Shown here: one piece after another, positions 53,875-63,314 of the stretch
Layout of the letters: each line of letters begins with the position of its first letter
Numbering within the stretch: the first letter of the stretch is position 1
Source: JAJPHU01 sp035553375
Lineage (GTDB): Bacteria; Planctomycetota; Planctomycetia; Gemmatales; Gemmataceae
DNA: 64,000 nt
Direction: 5' to 3'
Assembly (NCBI GenBank): GCA_035553375.1
Contig: DATNCY010000180.1
Coordinates: 1 to 64,000 of the forward strand
Translations under genes and position numbers: made by a program
Notes under the pieces: model-generated
The model's database searches: none
What the model was told of the DNA's origin: nothing
What the model saw: only the letters and a program-made list of their open reading frames with translations

Positions 53875-56800
53875 TTAGCGCGAGTCGGCGGCACGCTGTC
53901 GCAGCGTTTCCACGTCCTGCCATAGTTTCTTCCACGCCGGGCGCTCGGCTTCCGGTAGTTTGGCCAGAGCTTTGTCCCCGCGCACACTGGCGAAGTCTTC
54001 GTCCTTGAGCCAATGCCGCATTTGTTGCGCGATGGCGGGGCCAATCTTGTTGGGAGACTTGTCCAACTTCAGACTGCACACTTTCAGATCGGCCCGCAGC
54101 CAATCCAGAGCCTGTTTGCGGAGGCGAGCGCGTTCTTTCGTATCCAGTGTCTTGGCATCTTTGCCCTGACCGTTCCCAGCGAGGGCTGCGGCACAGGCGG
54201 CGTTGTAACGATCATCCGAGGGCTGATCGCTGTTCCGCTTTGGTTCCAAGGCGAAGGCATCGCTATAGAAGCGGGCTGCGGCAGCGTACAGCTGGCGGTA
54301 TGGCGTTTGGCAGATTGCGGCGCACCCGAGGTATTCCGCGGTATCTTTTGGCCGATCCTTGCCCTCCAGGATGGCAGGGAGACGGTCATTGAGTCCGGCC
54401 AGTTCCTCGGCTCGCTTGGCCCACTGGGCGGAGGGATAGGGCCAGCCGGGTTTCTGAGAGCCAAGTTCGTGGCCGCGACGATAGAGTACCGCCGCCTCGG
54501 TAAACTGTCCCTTTTGTGCGAGTATGTAGCCCAGATTAATATGAGCCTCAGGGTGGTCGTTCTTAATACGGATGACCTCGCGGTACTCGGCGATGGCCTC
54601 ATCCAGTTGCCCCTTCTCCCGAAGTATGTCACCTAAACAAGCGTGGGGGGCGGCGTAGTCACTCTTAAGGCGGATGGCCTCGCGGTGTTCAGTGATGGCC
54701 TCGTCCAGTTGCCCCTTGCCCTGAAGTATGTGGCCCAGAATAGTATGCTCCTCAGCGGAGTCGTTCTTAATACGGATGGCCTCGCGGTATTCGGCGATGG
54801 CCTCGTCTAGCCGCCCTGTAGCCTGAAGTGTGTTGCCCAGATGGTTATGGGCCTCAGCGACGCCCTTCTTGAGGCGGATGGCCTCGCGGTACTTAGAGAC
54901 ATCCTTCGTAAAAGGGTTGTATCCCTTGTAATAGGCGCGGTACTCGGCGATGGCCTCGTCCAGCCGCCCCTTGTCATGAAGTATGTTGCCCAAATGATAG
55001 TGAGCCGCAACGAAGTCCTTCTTAAGGCGGATAGCCTCTTGGAACTCGACCATGGCCTCGTCCGGTCGCCCTGTGGCCTGAAGGACGATGCCGAGGTTAA
55101 GATGGACCCCTGGGCTCTGAGGCCGAAGGGCGACGGCCACCGTGTAATAGCGGATCGCTTCTTTGAGGCGAGGGGATTGCATTCGATGAAGGCGGCAAGC
55201 CAGTTCATAGTTAACCCAAAAGTCGTTGGGGTGCCGTTGCTGTATCCGGCGCAGCAAAAGCACTACCCGCTCGACCTCTGGCGTCTTCAGCGTGAGTTGG
55301 GGCAGGAGCGCCGCTGTCGCGGGCGGCAACTCGATCTTTGAATCCGGCGTGGCCAGTTCTTCAAGAGCTTTGGTATCTTTCCCTTCCAGTGCATCGCGCA
55401 GTCGATCGCGCCATGGGTCCGGGTCGGCCGTCCGTGCGACTACCAATAGTCGCGCCCTGCCTTGAATATCTTGCTCCCCGAGCAGAGAGGCCCAGTGGTC
55501 TAGCGCTGTCACCAGTTGCATGCGGATGGCTCGCGGCTTGATACGCTTGCCCACCTCCGTGGGGTTCGCATGTATCACGTCCAAGCCGTACCAAAAGAAG
55601 GCTGCGGAATAAGCAGCAACGCTCGCGTCGGAATCGAATGTTCCATTCTTGATAGCCGTCATCTGAAGGCGTGCCTCTTCCAGTTGCAGGACCATCTTCA
55701 TATCCTTGCCCTGCTGATCGACCTGCTGCTGGAGACGCGCATCTGCCCCGACACTAAGGAGAACTCCTTTCGCGCGTCGAACCGCGTTGAGAGCCTCGGA
55801 CCACTTCTCGTCTCGCTGCAAGCGGTCGGCCTCTTGCAGTGCCGCCCGAGCTTCCGTCTCCACCTCCGTCCGCTTCCGCATCAACCAGAACGCGTTGCCA
55901 ACCCCGAGTACGGTCAGTACAAGCAGCATCAACACCGAGAGCCGCACGGTTGACTTGTGCCGGCGCGCCCACCGAGCCGCCACCTGACCCCAGGAAGGTC
56001 GCTTCGCCTGAATAGGCCGATCTTCGAGCCAGCGGCGCAAATCGTTGGCCAGGCCCTGCGCCGTGACATAGCGATCCTGCGGCCGCTTCTCCATCGCCTT
56101 CAACACGATGATTTCCAACTCCACCGGAATGGCTCGCTCCCGTCGCCGCGGCCGGGCCGGATCCTCAAAGGCGATCTGCCGCAACAACTCCTGCCGATCC
56201 TCGCTCCGGAACGCCGGCCGCAGGGCCAGCAGTTCGTACAGCGTGGCCCCCAGCGAGTAGATATCGGTGCGATGATCGATTACCACCCGCTTGGCCAGCG
56301 CCTGCTCCGGCGACATATAACGCGGTGTGCCCACCGCCTGCCCCGTGACCGTCAAGTTGGTCTCGCCATGCTGCATGTGCGCCAGCCCGAAGTCCGTCAC
56401 CCATAAACGACCCATGCCGTCCAGCAGCAGGTTGCCCGGCTTGATGTCGCGATGCACGATGCCCAGTTGGTGGGCATGATCCAGCGCCTCCGCTGCCTGC
56501 ACGCCCAGTTCCGCAACCTTGCGGAAATAGTCGCGGCCGCGACGCCCGGCGCCCGTCAATGGCGTGAAGTCAGCGACCGGCAGCGGCGTCGCGGCGGCAT
56601 CGGCCGGCGATGGCTGGTAGGCGATGGTTCGCTCGTCTCCCGCCGGCACTTTCTTCTCCAGCCCGCGCAACTGGTGGATGAGATCGCTGAGAGGTTGACC
56701 GTCGATGAACTGCATGGCATAGAAATGGACGCCGCGCTCACTGCCGACGAAGAACACCGGCACGATGTTCGTGTGATGCAGGCAGGCCGCCGCCTGCGCC

Positions 56801-57207
56801 TCATTCTGAAAACGCTGTAAATGCCGAGGGTCCATCGTGGCAGCGAACGGCAATACCTTCAGCGCCACGCGGCGACGCAGCGACACTTGCTCCGCCTCAT
56901 AGACCACACCCATGCCGCCCTTGCCAACCTCGCGCAGAATGCGGAAGTCGCCCAGCGTGCCGAACACGCGGTCTTCCGCAATGCCGGCAGCCACGCCGCC
57001 CGAACCCACGGACGGCGAACGCCCCAGATCGGCCAGCAGTTCCAGGGCCGGCAACAATTGCCGGATGCGCTCGGCGTGTTCGGGATGCCGCCGGATGTAC
57101 GATTCGACATCGACCGTCTCGCCGGCTTGCAGACGATTGGTAAATTCCTCGACCACGTCGGCGAGGACCATATCGCTGCCGTTTTGCGATGCCGCAGGAG
57201 CGTTCAT
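53875..57207 (-). CDS. membrane Ser/Thr protein kinase with TPR domain
   Basis: 1110 residues. An N-terminal ~85 residues (ECF-linked leader), then a PknB-type kinase: GKGGMGVVYEAEQ (P-loop, 95 on), VALKVLP (K117), VHRDIKPGN (251-259), TDFGLAH (271-277), GTPRYMSPEQ. A membrane helix follows (421-443), then about 660 residues with an array of TPRs (for example YREAIRIKNDSAEEHTILGH), so the sensor TPRs lie outside the cytoplasm. Its ATG overlaps the stop of the ECF sigma gene (ATGA). Such sigma-kinase pairs are typical of planctomycetes; the kinase may regulate the sigma factor. Confidence 0.92.
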   Translation of the reverse strand: MNAPAASQNGSDMVLADVVEEFTNRLQAGETVDVESYIRRHPEHAERIRQLLPALELLADLGRSPSVGSGGVAAGIAEDRVFGTLGDFRILREVGKGGMGVVYEAEQVSLRRRVALKVLPFAATMDPRHLQRFQNEAQAAACLHHTNIVPVFFVGSERGVHFYAMQFIDGQPLSDLIHQLRGLEKKVPAGDERTIAYQPSPADAAATPLPVADFTPLTGAGRRGRDYFRKVAELGVQAAEALDHAHQLGIVHRDIKPGNLLLDGMGRLWVTDFGLAHMQHGETNLTVTGQAVGTPRYMSPEQALAKRVVIDHRTDIYSLGATLYELLALRPAFRSEDRQELLRQIAFEDPARPRRRERAIPVELEIIVLKAMEKRPQDRYVTAQGLANDLRRWLEDRPIQAKRPSWGQVAARWARRHKSTVRLSVLMLLVLTVLGVGNAFWLMRKRTEVETEARAALQEADRLQRDEKWSEALNAVRRAKGVLLSVGADARLQQQVDQQGKDMKMVLQLEEARLQMTAIKNGTFDSDASVAAYSAAFFWYGLDVIHANPTEVGKRIKPRAIRMQLVTALDHWASLLGEQDIQGRARLLVVARTADPDPWRDRLRDALEGKDTKALEELATPDSKIELPPATAALLPQLTLKTPEVERVVLLLRRIQQRHPNDFWVNYELACRLHRMQSPRLKEAIRYYTVAVALRPQSPGVHLNLGIVLQATGRPDEAMVEFQEAIRLKKDFVAAHYHLGNILHDKGRLDEAIAEYRAYYKGYNPFTKDVSKYREAIRLKKGVAEAHNHLGNTLQATGRLDEAIAEYREAIRIKNDSAEEHTILGHILQGKGQLDEAITEHREAIRLKSDYAAPHACLGDILREKGQLDEAIAEYREVIRIKNDHPEAHINLGYILAQKGQFTEAAVLYRRGHELGSQKPGWPYPSAQWAKRAEELAGLNDRLPAILEGKDRPKDTAEYLGCAAICQTPYRQLYAAAARFYSDAFALEPKRNSDQPSDDRYNAACAAALAGNGQGKDAKTLDTKERARLRKQALDWLRADLKVCSLKLDKSPNKIGPAIAQQMRHWLKDEDFASVRGDKALAKLPEAERPAWKKLWQDVETLRQRAADSR

Positions 57208-57836
57208 AGTTGTTCCTCCCCCGATTCAATGCCCAGAAGCGAGCGCAGCCGTTCGAGTGCGCGGAGATGACGGGTCTTGACAGCCCCTTCGCTGACGCCC
57301 AGCACGGCGGCTGTTTCGCGCGTCGAGAGTTGTTCCAAATGGCGCAGCACCAATACCTCACGATCGCGCGCGCTCAACCGGCTCAAGACGACCCGCACGC
57401 GCGCGTGCAGTTCGGCGCGGATGGCGCGATCGCTGGGGCTGGATTTGCCGGCGATCAAGCGATCGGCCAACAGCAGCGCCGATTCATCAGACAGTAGCGG
57501 TGCCAACGGCTCTTCGCGCTTGACGCTGCGCCGTTGCGCGTGCAGATGCCGGCGGTGCAATTCGATCAACCGATCCCAAGCCAGTTGCCGCAGCCAGGGA
57601 TAGAACGGCAGCGGCGGTCGTCGCAGATAGTCGGAGAGACCCTGGGCCGCGTCCAGTAGAGCTTCCTGCACCACGTCGGATGGATCGACGCGCGCGGCCA
57701 GTCGGCGATCGATGCGCACCGCGACCATCTGCTTGAGGCGATCGCGATGCCGCCCCAGCAGCGCTTGCCGAGCGTCTCGGTCGCCCTGGCCGGCGCGGCG
57801 CAGTAATTCTTCCGTATCTGGAGCCTGACGAGTCAT
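57204..57836 (-). CDS. ECF-family RNA polymerase sigma factor
   Basis: 210 residues. Region 2: DPSDVVQEALLDAAQGL...PFYPWLRQLAWDRLIELHRRH (R2.4); region 4: LSARDREVLVLRHLEQLSTRETAAVLGVSEGAVKTRHLRALERL. This is the planctomycete ECF type linked to Ser/Thr kinases. The ATG at M-T-R-Q-A-P is used; it has no strong GGAGG. Coupled to the kinase start by ATGA. The first 13 codons recur at 61331. Confidence 0.92.
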   Translation of the reverse strand: MTRQAPDTEELLRRAGQGDRDARQALLGRHRDRLKQMVAVRIDRRLAARVDPSDVVQEALLDAAQGLSDYLRRPPLPFYPWLRQLAWDRLIELHRRHLHAQRRSVKREEPLAPLLSDESALLLADRLIAGKSSPSDRAIRAELHARVRVVLSRLSARDREVLVLRHLEQLSTRETAAVLGVSEGAVKTRHLRALERLRSLLGIESGEEQL

Positions 57837-57985
57837 GGGCGAAACCTCCACGACGAGGTCGTTCGCGGAAATGCGCGTGCGATTGCGTCGTCCCGCTTAG
57901 GACAAACCCTCCTAGACTGACTCCGCAAGACGAAGGTAAATGGTTACAGACAATTCAGGTTGCCGCCATCAAATTCTCGATCCGA
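57837..57985 (-). promoter_or_regulatory. upstream region and candidate autoregulated promoter of the ECF operon (copy A)
   Basis: On the minus strand it contains TGTAACC, then 16-18 bases to GAGTCAGTCTAGGAGGG. TGTAAC is a common ECF -35-like hexamer, so autoregulation is plausible. This block is closely conserved at 61370-61495, including TGTAAC and GGAGTCAGTCTAGGAGGGTT, while the base between differs, which supports a conserved regulatory function or recent duplication. Confidence 0.55.
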
Positions 57986-58008
57986 TTAGCACGAAGACGG
58001 CTCGCCCC

Positions 58009-59766
58009 CTATCCCTCGTTTGGCGAGGACAGACTGGCGAAGAACAGATCGCGCGTCGTGGTATTGCTCGACCCGTCCATCGTCCGGGAGCCGGCCCCCA
58101 TGCTGAGCAGGGCGTCGAAGCGTTGCACGAGGAGAGCATCCGCGCGCTGCTTCGTGGTCGCCAGCCAGTTCAGGTCTTCATCGACGAATAGCTGGTCGGC
58201 CGCTTCCGTTGTGACGGCTGACGGAGGCGAAGTCACGGTCCCGATCGCGTCTTGCTCGTCCGGCTGGATTGCCGAAACCGAGGCCAGGGCGGCGCTCGAC
58301 GGGGGCGAACTGGCCGTGCCGGCCGTGACCGGCGCGGTGGCCGGTGTCGCGGCTATCGCTGGGGCGGCCGCGGTCGTGGTCGTGTCTGCGGTGAACCGGA
58401 TCAACGCCACATCCACGGGGCGAGTGTTCGAGGTCGGCCGGCCATACCCGGCCAGCAACAGCTGTCCGTCCGGCTCCAGCGCGATCGCTTGCATGTCGGC
58501 GGACGCGAACGGGACCATCGCCCAGCCGCCATTACCGTAGCCGGTGTCCACACTGCCGTCCGGGTTCACCCGCAATGCGGCGAGGTCGATCAATTGCCCG
58601 GTCGCGTCTCCGAACTCTCCACCGGCGAGGATCTTCCCGTCCGCCTGGACGGCCACCCCGCTGCCGCGAGGGTCAATATAGTTACCGTCCGGCGCCTGCA
58701 CCGCCACGGTTCCGCCGGTTCCGAAGGTCGTATCCAGGCTCCCGTCCGCGTTGTAGCGGAGCAGGTAAAGCGCGAAGGGCGAGGTGCCGGTCGATTCGCT
58801 CCCGCTGACCACGATCTTCCCGTCGCCCTGAACGGTCACCCCGCCGAACTCGTCGAAAGTTCCGAGGTGAGTCGTCACCTTGCCGCCGCTGCCGAACGTC
58901 GAATCGGCTGTCCCGTTGGCGTTGAACCGGGCGGTCACGAATTCCCCCGTTCGGGTCGCCGGGTCGAGCGTGGTGCTCCCAAGGACGATCTTGCCGTCCG
59001 GCTGCGGGGCGATTCCTACACTATGGTCGGCGTTGGGTTGGACCTGGATGTTGGTGATGAGCTTACCCCCGCTGCCAAAGGAGGTGTCCAGGGTGCCGTT
59101 GGCCGTGTATCGGAGCACGGTGGCGGCGTCGCCGGACACATTGGGGTTTCCGTTGGTGTACCCGGCCACGAGAATGCGGCCGGAGCTGTCCACGGCCATT
59201 GAGGTGGGCCACTCGCCGCTACTGCCCCCCAGGCTGGTGATGACCTTGCCCTTGTTGCCGAAAGTCGTGTCCAGCGTGCCGTTCGCGTTGTACCGGGCCA
59301 GGGCGACCTCGGTGATGCCCTTTGATGTGGCCGTCTGTCCGGCCACCAGGATCTTGTTGGTTCCGTCTGCCTGGGGTTGGAGGGCAACCGCCTCTGCCTT
59401 ATCGGGTGAGTTGCCGAAGTCGGTCGAAGTGTGGCCGCCGTTGCCGAAGGACGTGTCCAGGGTGCCGTCCGCGTTGTAGCGGGCGACCAGGAAGTCGCTC
59501 CCGGTCCGGGAGCCGGGCACGGTAGTAATGCCGGCGATCACGATCTTGCCATCCGGCTGGGCGACGACGGCGTTGGCTTGGTCCCAGTTGTTGCTGAACG
59601 AACTGAGGACCTGGCCGCCGGAGCCGAACGTCGGGTCGGGCAGGCCGCCGGTGGACGGCGTGATCCGGTCTTCCAGCGGCTCGACCACCAGCCGGTGGGC
59701 GGGTGGGCGCGTGCGTGAGGCGGGGCGGGAGGTGAGGACAGAGCGGAGCCAGCGAACGATCGTCAT
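58009..59766 (-). CDS. LEDR-motif delta-60 repeat surface protein 1
   Basis: 585 residues. N-terminus with VEPLEDRITPS (about 34-44). About seven delta-60 type units follow, marked by DPTFGSGG, DTSFGNGG, DTTFGNKG, DTSFGSGG, DSTFGSGG, DTTFGTGG and D-T-G-Y-G-N-G-G, each followed by QPDGKI-type strands, probably a beta-propeller. The last ~130 residues are Ala/Thr/Pro-rich and disordered. Probably an exported surface protein. Delta-60 repeats are widespread in planctomycetes and myxobacteria. Paralogue of the next gene. Confidence 0.85.
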   Translation of the reverse strand: MTIVRWLRSVLTSRPASRTRPPAHRLVVEPLEDRITPSTGGLPDPTFGSGGQVLSSFSNNWDQANAVVAQPDGKIVIAGITTVPGSRTGSDFLVARYNADGTLDTSFGNGGHTSTDFGNSPDKAEAVALQPQADGTNKILVAGQTATSKGITEVALARYNANGTLDTTFGNKGKVITSLGGSSGEWPTSMAVDSSGRILVAGYTNGNPNVSGDAATVLRYTANGTLDTSFGSGGKLITNIQVQPNADHSVGIAPQPDGKIVLGSTTLDPATRTGEFVTARFNANGTADSTFGSGGKVTTHLGTFDEFGGVTVQGDGKIVVSGSESTGTSPFALYLLRYNADGSLDTTFGTGGTVAVQAPDGNYIDPRGSGVAVQADGKILAGGEFGDATGQLIDLAALRVNPDGSVDTGYGNGGWAMVPFASADMQAIALEPDGQLLLAGYGRPTSNTRPVDVALIRFTADTTTTAAAPAIAATPATAPVTAGTASSPPSSAALASVSAIQPDEQDAIGTVTSPPSAVTTEAADQLFVDEDLNWLATTKQRADALLVQRFDALLSMGAGSRTMDGSSNTTTRDLFFASLSSPNEG

Positions 59767-59833
59767 GGGTTGGTTCCTTGTTCGAGGGATGGAATCGGGC
59801 ATTCAGGGTTTGGGACTCGGAAATAGCATCTTG

Positions 59834-61180
59834 TCACGAGGAGGTAAATCGGAGGGTCGCGCCATGCCGAAGGCCGTTGTTATCCATGTCTTCACCGGCG
59901 GCCACGATGTCGCCGTTGGTTGGGTCGATTGCCACCCCCCGCACGGAGCTGTTGTTGCCTTCCTGCAGGACCGTGAAACCGGTTCCATCCGGGCCAAAGG
60001 ACGTGTCCGCCCCCCCGCTCGCCGTCAGGTGGCCGACCAACATTTCGGTGTAGCCTCCCCCGTAGGTCTGGCCCCCGCCAAGTACGATCGACCCGTCCGC
60101 CTCCACTACCAGCGAATTGAACCACGCGCCGGTCCCGCCGGCCAAGCCGGCTTGCGTGAACGAGCCGCCGTTTCCGAAAGTGGTATCGAGGGTACCGGTC
60201 GGGGTGTACGCGGCGACGATCCCCGAGCCGGGGGACTGGACCCATGTCTCGCCGCCCACGAGGATCCGGCTGACCGACTGGCCGTTGACGGACGCCGGTT
60301 GCACCACCACGTCGTAGTAATCGGTGGAAGCGGTCTGGACGTAGCCTGTCCCGCTGAAATTCGTGTCCAGGACACCCTTGGGGGTGAGCGCGGCCAGGGC
60401 ACCGATGTCGTGGTAGCCGGCGAACCCGGCCAGGTAGATCTCTCCGCTGAGCGGGTCCGCGGCCACGCTCAGCGCTTGGCCGCTGATGTTGGTCAACGCG
60501 AAACCGCCGGACCCGAACGACTTGTCCAGCTGGCCGGTCGGTGTCAGCTTGACCGCCTCGAAGTGCGTGCCCCCGACGGCGGCGACAATACCGGTGACGG
60601 TCCCAGGATGGGCCGGGTCGGTGAGGACGGCCAGGTCCTCCACCGGGTAGTTGGGGGAGGCGGAGACCCACAGCCCGTTGCTGCCAAACGTCGTGTCCAG
60701 GGTGCCGTTAGGGTTCAGCCGGGCGATCAGGGGCTCATCAACGTAGGTTTTGCCCTGTTTCAGCGGAGCATCCCCGCCAACCAGGATCTTGCCGTCCGGT
60801 TGGAGAGCCACCGCCAGAGAATAATCAGCCCTGCTGATGGTCACACTGCCGGTGCCGTTGAACGTGGTGTCGAGGGTGCCGTTCGGGTTCAGCCGCTGCA
60901 CCGTGGCGACGTAATTGCCTTTGCTCGTTAGGGCTTCTCCCGCGATAACAACCTTCCCGTCCGGTTGGACTGCGACGTCGCGCGCCGAGATGTCGGTGTT
61001 ACTCGGCAGGTTGACGATGCCGCCGGACCCGAAGGTCGGGTCGAGTAGCCCGCCGGTCGGGGTGATGCGGTCCTCCAGCACCTCAAGCCGGGGGCGGAAT
61101 GTCGGACGGAGTGGCACCCGGTGGGCGTGAGTAGAGTCCACGCGGAGAGTCAGAGAGCGAAGCCAGGACAGTAAGCGCAT
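59834..61180 (-). CDS. LEDR-motif delta-60 repeat surface protein 2
   Basis: 448 residues. RLEVLEDRITPTGG near residue 35, then about seven delta-60 units (DPTFGSGG, DTTFNGTG, DTTFGSNG, DKSFGSGG, DTNFSGTG, DTTFGNGG, DTSFGPDG). No Thr/Pro tail. The frame is open upstream to a copy of the sigma factor's first codons, but the ATG before R-L-L-S-W matches the N-terminus of protein 1 and other LEDR proteins. Tandem paralogue of protein 1, 67 bases apart. Confidence 0.85.
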   Translation of the reverse strand: MRLLSWLRSLTLRVDSTHAHRVPLRPTFRPRLEVLEDRITPTGGLLDPTFGSGGIVNLPSNTDISARDVAVQPDGKVVIAGEALTSKGNYVATVQRLNPNGTLDTTFNGTGSVTISRADYSLAVALQPDGKILVGGDAPLKQGKTYVDEPLIARLNPNGTLDTTFGSNGLWVSASPNYPVEDLAVLTDPAHPGTVTGIVAAVGGTHFEAVKLTPTGQLDKSFGSGGFALTNISGQALSVAADPLSGEIYLAGFAGYHDIGALAALTPKGVLDTNFSGTGYVQTASTDYYDVVVQPASVNGQSVSRILVGGETWVQSPGSGIVAAYTPTGTLDTTFGNGGSFTQAGLAGGTGAWFNSLVVEADGSIVLGGGQTYGGGYTEMLVGHLTASGGADTSFGPDGTGFTVLQEGNNSSVRGVAIDPTNGDIVAAGEDMDNNGLRHGATLRFTSS

Positions 61181-61234
61181 GATGGTTCTCCATTGAATCA
61201 CGGTCTGCGGTATCAGGGAGGCGACATCACCGGG

Positions 61235-61303
61235 GCGCGCAGACCGAGCGCCGGGGCGATGCGAGGCCGATGGGTGTTGTGCTTGGCGGCGTGAACTCAC
61301 CGG
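61235..61303. repeat. 69-bp element (copy B) next to sigma remnant
   Basis: Aligns without gaps to 53694-53762. In copy A this lies beyond the kinase 3' end. Here it is followed after 27 bases by the sigma remnant, in the same orientation. Its hairpin stem is degraded (two mismatches). Confidence 0.85.
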
Positions 61304-61330
61304 CCGCCTGACCGTTGTCCCTGCACGCTG

Positions 61331-61369
61331 GCGCAGTAATTCTTCCGTATCGGGAGCCTGACGAGTCAT
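61331..61369 (-). pseudogene. remnant of a second ECF sigma gene (first 13 codons)
   Basis: MTRQAPDTEELLR is identical to the N-terminus of the sigma factor at 57.2-57.8 kb. After GAATTACTGCGCC the sequence diverges (continuing Q-R-A-G-T-T) and no sigma domains follow. With the 69-bp element 27 bases away, this looks like the two ends of a deleted kinase/ECF operon. Translation from here into the delta-60 frame would be in phase but is probably accidental. Confidence 0.8.
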
Positions 61370-61495
61370 GGGCGAATCCTGCGCGTGCGTTCGTGTCGTC
61401 CCGCTTGGGACAAACCCTCCTAGACTGACTCCGCAAGATGAAGGTAAATAGTTACAAAAAATTTAGGTTGCCGCAATTAAATTCTCGGTTCGATG
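61370..61495 (-). promoter_or_regulatory. copy B of the ECF-operon promoter region
   Basis: Conserved with 57837-57985, including TGTAAC, CTTGCGGAGTCAGTCTAGGA and GGGTTTGTCC. It may still drive transcription toward the delta-60 gene 2, which would place that gene under the ECF factor. Confidence 0.5.
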
Positions 61496-61656
61496 AGCCG
61501 AATGCGCTGTCGGTGGTTCTTGCTGTTGGCGAAGGCACCGCGTTGGGAAGGGACGCTGGGACAGACACGCTTGGACTCCATAGCGAAGGCGCGGAGCGAA
61601 GCTCCAGCCGCTTGAGCCAAGGGCAGACAGCGCAACCGGCTCGCGGAAAGAGAAGT
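61496..61656. other. 161-bp segment, nothing recognised
   Basis: Between the conserved promoter block and the palindrome. No gene or repeat-family member seen. Confidence 0.4.
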
Positions 61657-61722
61657 AGGTGCCGCTTGCCGAGCGGCACTATGAAAAAAGTCCGGCTCGG
61701 CTCGCCGGACCTACTGCTCCCA
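61657..61722. repeat. palindrome (core 5 variant)
   Basis: AGTAGGTGCCGCTTGCCGAG (plus CGGCA) faces TCCGGCTCGGCTCGCCGGACCTACT. The outer AGTAGGT/ACCTACT pair is exact; the inner part of each arm folds by itself (GCCGCT-tgcc-gAGCGGC). Related to 3066. Confidence 0.82.
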
Positions 61723-61745
61723 CCGACAGACGCTCCTCACAGCCC

Positions 61746-63314
61746 CTACTCCTTCCCGTCCGTGTCGGACTTGCCGCGGAATCGGGGGAGATCTTCGAGA
61801 AACAAATCGCTGGCCGCCTGACGCACGGCGGCCTCTGGATCGCGAAGGGCGTTCCGTATCGCCTTCATCGTCTTGGCGTCAAGCCGACCCATCTGACCGA
61901 GAGCCTTCGCGGCAGCCGCGCGCACTTCCGGCGTCTTATCGTCCTTCAGTGCCAGCAACAACGCATCGGCCTCCGGGCGTGCATCCGCGCCGATTGCCGC
62001 CAGAGCGTTGATTGCTCCAAGGCGCATGCGCGGCTCCGCATCCTGGATTGCCTTGCCCAGCGGCTTCATGGCCGCAGCCGCCTTCGGACCGTAGCGCTGC
62101 AAGGCGGCCACCGCCGTCAAGCGTACCGTCTTGTTCGTGTCAACCAGCGCTTCCGCGAGGGCGGACACGGCCTTGTCGGATTCTAGAGGAGCCATATTGT
62201 TCAGGACGCGAGCGGCACCCCAGCGGACGAAGCCGTTCTTGTCGTCCTTCAGAGCTTGGACCACCTCGGCGACAGCCGGCGCAGCGTCGAAGTCCAGGGT
62301 TTCCAACACGTACAGCGATGCCAGGCGAATGCGTACTTCGTCATCGCTGAGGCTTTTTCTCAACGCCGGCAGCGCCTTCAAGACCCCGCCGAGAGGAGGT
62401 TCCGCCGCGGCTGGCGGAGATAACTCTCCCTTAGGCGACCGCACTTGCCTTCCCTCGGAAGGCAGTTCCTCTGCCAGCTGCGGAATCATCCGCCGCGCGG
62501 CCGCGGCGCTTTCCAATACCTGATAAGCAGACAGGCGAACCGCGAGGTCGCTATCGGCGAGCAAACGGGTTACGGCAGTCATCCTCTCGTTGACTTCCCT
62601 GGCCAGTGGGGAATTAGCCGTTGGCCTCTGCCATTGCTCGACGGCTTGCTGGATCGCCTCCAGACACCGGCGGCGCACCGTGGCATCTTCATCCTTCAAT
62701 CCAGCCCCGGCCGCGCGAACGAGGATCGGCTCCGCCTGATCGAGCGATAAGAGGCGTCGTCCCGGCGCGATCCCTGGCCTTGGAACGTCAGCTTTATCCC
62801 GGTGAAGTTCCCTCATGACGCGGAGTATATGGCCCAATTCCTCGGCCGCCGCCAGACGCTCGGCAACCTTTCTCGTTGGCTCCAACGACGCCTTCACGGC
62901 CTCGATCGTCGCGGCCGTGCCGGGTTCAATCTGCACCACGGCTCGAACGGCCGCCGCGCATACATCCGGGTCTTTGTCCTGCGACAACAATTTCCGCAGA
63001 TCGCCGACCAGACACGGCGTGAAGCGGATTATCGCGCCGCCATCGGGCACATTGAACTGCTGCTCGCGGGGAAAATGCTCGTGTTCATCCGTCGCCATAT
63101 CGGAGAGAAAAATGATCACCGCCAAACGCCGTCCAGAATCGCTGGACTGCAAACTGCGCAGCAGCAACGTCTTCAGGCGCTCGCTCAGGTCAGCCCGGAC
63201 TTTCTGGTAGATTTTGCCGAGGAGGGTTCTCTTCGTCCCCTTGTGGACCTTGCATCTGGGGCCATTCTCGCAGCGATAAGACGCGTCGCAAATCACCGGG
63301 GCGAACGAGTTCAT
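61746..63314 (-). CDS. HEAT-repeat protein, main body (frameshifted from its N-terminus)
   Basis: 522 codons open; the real part starts near L-G-K-I-Y-Q-K-V-R-A-D-L. About nine HEAT repeats (for example DAEPRMRLGAINALAAIGAD, DKTPEVRAAAAKALGQMG). No ribosome site precedes the ATG at 63312-63314, and the upstream reading frame (next entry) carries a good start and signal peptide. I therefore read it as the second half of one gene split by a +1 shift in 63190-63290, or a recent lesion. Exported HEAT proteins are common in planctomycetes; the role is unknown. Confidence 0.7.
   Translation of the reverse strand: MNSFAPVICDASYRCENGPRCKVHKGTKRTLLGKIYQKVRADLSERLKTLLLRSLQSSDSGRRLAVIIFLSDMATDEHEHFPREQQFNVPDGGAIIRFTPCLVGDLRKLLSQDKDPDVCAAAVRAVVQIEPGTAATIEAVKASLEPTRKVAERLAAAEELGHILRVMRELHRDKADVPRPGIAPGRRLLSLDQAEPILVRAAGAGLKDEDATVRRRCLEAIQQAVEQWQRPTANSPLAREVNERMTAVTRLLADSDLAVRLSAYQVLESAAAARRMIPQLAEELPSEGRQVRSPKGELSPPAAAEPPLGGVLKALPALRKSLSDDEVRIRLASLYVLETLDFDAAPAVAEVVQALKDDKNGFVRWGAARVLNNMAPLESDKAVSALAEALVDTNKTVRLTAVAALQRYGPKAAAAMKPLGKAIQDAEPRMRLGAINALAAIGADARPEADALLLALKDDKTPEVRAAAAKALGQMGRLDAKTMKAIRNALRDPEAAVRQAASDLFLEDLPRFRGKSDTDGKE

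Noticed and set aside
61181..61369. Extending delta-60 protein 2 upstream to the sigma-like ATG
   Set aside because: The added 63 residues are sigma remnant plus non-coding repeat; the internal ATG starts the N-terminus shared with delta-60 protein 1.
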